In this document: piece by piece, positions 62,508 through 64,000 of the stretch
Layout: every line of letters begins with the position of its first letter
Numbering within the stretch: the stretch's first letter is position 1
Assembly: GCF_000455205.1 (NCBI RefSeq)
Contig: NZ_AUWQ01000004.1
Coordinates: 36,604-100,603 of the forward strand
Origin: Mycobacterium sp. UM_CSW
GTDB taxonomy: Bacteria > Actinomycetota > Actinomycetes > Mycobacteriales > Mycobacteriaceae
Length of the DNA stretch: 64,000 nt
Direction: 5' to 3'
Notes under the pieces: model-generated
Told to the model about the DNA's origin: nothing
Databases searched by the model: none
Seen by the model: the letters and a program-made list of their open reading frames with translations, nothing else
Position numbers and translations under genes: made by a program

Positions 62508-64000
62508 GCACCATCTTTGATGTTCGCAACATCCGGCTGCCGAGGCTGACGAGGACGTCGGTGATCATCGGCTCGCTGGCGATCGTGTTGGCCCTGGTTC
62601 TCGGCTACGCCGGCTGGCGGCTGTATCAGAAGCTGACGAATAACACCGTGGTGGCCTACTTCCCGGCCGCCAACGCGCTGTACGCCGGCGACAAGGTGCA
62701 GATCATGGGGCTGCGGGTGGGCGCGATCGACAAGATCGAGCCGGCCGGCGACAAGATGAAGGTCACCTTCCACTACCAGAACAAGTACAAGGTGCCGGCC
62801 AGCGCGTTGGCGGTGATCCTCAACCCCACCCTGGTCGCCTCGCGCGCGATCCAGCTGGAGCCGGTCTACAAGGGCGGCCCGGTGCTTGCCGACAACGCGG
62901 TGATCCCCGAAGACCGCACCCAGGTGCCGGTGGAGTGGGACGAACTGCGCAACAGCGTCACCAACATCATCTCCAAGCTGGGCCCCACACCCGAGCAGCC
63001 CAAGGGTCCGTTCGGTGAGGTCATCGAGTCGTACGCGAACGGGCTGGCCGGCAAGGGCAAGCAGTTCAACACGACGCTGAACAGCCTGTCGCAGGCGCTG
63101 ACGGCGCTCAATGAAGGTCGCGGCGACTTCTTCGCGGTGGTGCGCAGCCTGGCCCTGTTCGTCAACGCGCTGCACCAGGATGACCGGCAGTTCGTCGCGC
63201 TGAACGAGAACCTGGCGGATTTCACCGGGCGGCTCGCGAGCTCGGACGGCGCCCTGGCCGACGCGATCCAACAGTTCGACGGCCTGCTCAAGACGGTGCG
63301 TCCTTGGCTGGACCAGAACCGCGAGGTGCTGACCCACGACATCAACAACCTGGCGACGGCGACGAACGCGCTGCTGCAACCGGATCCGCTGAACGGGCTG
63401 GAGACCGCGCTGCACGTGCTGCCGACGGCCGCGGCGAACATCAACCAGATCTATCACCCGACGCACGGTTCAGTGGTGGCCGTTCCGGCGATCACCAACT
63501 TCGCCAACCCGATGCAGTTCATCTGCAGCTCGATCCAGGCCGGCAGCCGGCTCGGTTACCAGGAGTCCGCCGAGCTGTGCGCGCAATATCTGGCGCCGAT
63601 CCTCGACGCGATCAAGTTCAACTACCTGCCGTTCGGCCTGAACGTTGCCAGCACGGCCGAGACGCTGCCCAAGGACGTCGCCTACTCCGAGCCGCGCCTG
63701 CATCCGCCGGACGGATATAAGGACACGACGGTCCCCGGCATCTGGTCGCCGGACACGCCGACGTCGCACCGCAACACCCAACACGGGTGGATCGTGGCCC
63801 CCGGCATGCAGGGACAGCAGGTCGGACCGATCACCGCGGGCCTGATGACGCCCGAGTCGCTGGCCGAACTCATGGGTGGGCCCAACATTCCGCCCGTGCA
63901 GTCGACGCTGCAGACTCCGCCCGGGCCGCCGAACGCCTACGACGAGGGCCCCTCGCCGGTGATCGGTCAGAACCCGCCGCAGGTGCCGATCCCGCCGCCG
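62504..64000 (+). CDS. mce1D: Mce family protein Mce1D, 3' end beyond the window
   Basis: 499 codons without a stop before the window edge. TTG 62504 overlaps the mce1C stop (TTGA) and has GGGAGG 9 nt upstream, giving MSTIFDVRNIRLPRL as in M. tuberculosis Mce1D (Rv0172, 530 aa). N-terminal helix (SLAIVLALVLGYAGW), MCE domain (VVAYFPAANALYAGDKVQIMG, LRVGAIDKIEPAGDKM), then ICSSIQAGSRLGYQESAELC and a Pro-rich end. Nearly complete; perhaps 30 residues are missing. Confidence 0.93.
   Translation, partial: MSTIFDVRNIRLPRLTRTSVIIGSLAIVLALVLGYAGWRLYQKLTNNTVVAYFPAANALYAGDKVQIMGLRVGAIDKIEPAGDKMKVTFHYQNKYKVPASALAVILNPTLVASRAIQLEPVYKGGPVLADNAVIPEDRTQVPVEWDELRNSVTNIISKLGPTPEQPKGPFGEVIESYANGLAGKGKQFNTTLNSLSQALTALNEGRGDFFAVVRSLALFVNALHQDDRQFVALNENLADFTGRLASSDGALADAIQQFDGLLKTVRPWLDQNREVLTHDINNLATATNALLQPDPLNGLETALHVLPTAAANINQIYHPTHGSVVAVPAITNFANPMQFICSSIQAGSRLGYQESAELCAQYLAPILDAIKFNYLPFGLNVASTAETLPKDVAYSEPRLHPPDGYKDTTVPGIWSPDTPTSHRNTQHGWIVAPGMQGQQVGPITAGLMTPESLAELMGGPNIPPVQSTLQTPPGPPNAYDEGPSPVIGQNPPQVPIPPP

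Overview
The window is from a slow-growing, non-tuberculous Mycobacterium, most likely of the M. avium complex or a close relative. The evidence is high GC, several PE proteins with the PE-PPE hydrolase domain, an Mce1 lipid-import operon, many F420/acyl-CoA genes, and gene order following M. tuberculosis Rv0145 to Rv0172. Species is an inference. I see no tRNA, rRNA, CRISPR array or insertion sequence.

Layout. (1) 1-18.1 kb is the conserved backbone: three tandem SAM methyltransferases (Rv0145/Rv0146 type), aldehyde dehydrogenase (Rv0147), SDR (Rv0148), quinone oxidoreductase (Rv0149), two PE hydrolases (Rv0151c/Rv0152c type), ptbB, fadE2, a DUF1348 protein, pntAa-pntAb-pntB, a 41-aa Rv0157A-like protein, a TetR regulator (Rv0158) and a third PE hydrolase. 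(2) 18.2-32.9 kb is an insertion relative to M. tuberculosis: an alpha/beta hydrolase, a dihydrodipicolinate-reductase-like enzyme, a FabG3-like SDR and two PknH-sensor-like lipoproteins. It then holds a block that looks like a peptide-maturation and export system: a 21-aa ORF, TldD, TldE and two ABC half-exporters on the plus strand. Converging from the minus strand are a 61-aa Cys-rich peptide, a GRDP-like protein and a thiol-dioxygenase-type cupin. A TauD dioxygenase (Rv3406-like) follows. (3) 32.97-34.3 kb holds the Rv0161 orthologue. (4) 34.3-53.2 kb is a second insertion, occupying the place of adhE1 (Rv0162c). It is a catabolic island: TetR, two TesB-type thioesterases, an SMP-30 lactonase, an SRPBCC protein, an LLM monooxygenase, acyl-CoA dehydrogenase, CoA-transferase, and a tightly overlapping operon with P450, dehydrogenase, aldolase, SDR, Baeyer-Villiger monooxygenase and esterase. 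(5) 53.2-64 kb returns to the backbone: Rv0163, Rv0164, mce1R, fadD5, yrbE1A, yrbE1B, mce1A, mce1B, mce1C and the start of mce1D.

Two things stand out. First, the 22.7-31.5 kb block has the parts of a RiPP-like (ribosomally made, modified peptide) cluster: a Cys-rich peptide, two enzymes with unrelated N-terminal domains that share the same roughly 70-residue C-terminal module, a TldD/TldE protease pair and an asymmetric ABC exporter. Second, the 34.8-51.9 kb island carries four copies of the motif CTTTAC-N14-GTGTCAC, one directly upstream of its TetR gene and the others at promoters of catabolic genes, suggesting one local regulon for breakdown of a cyclic or terpenoid-like compound.
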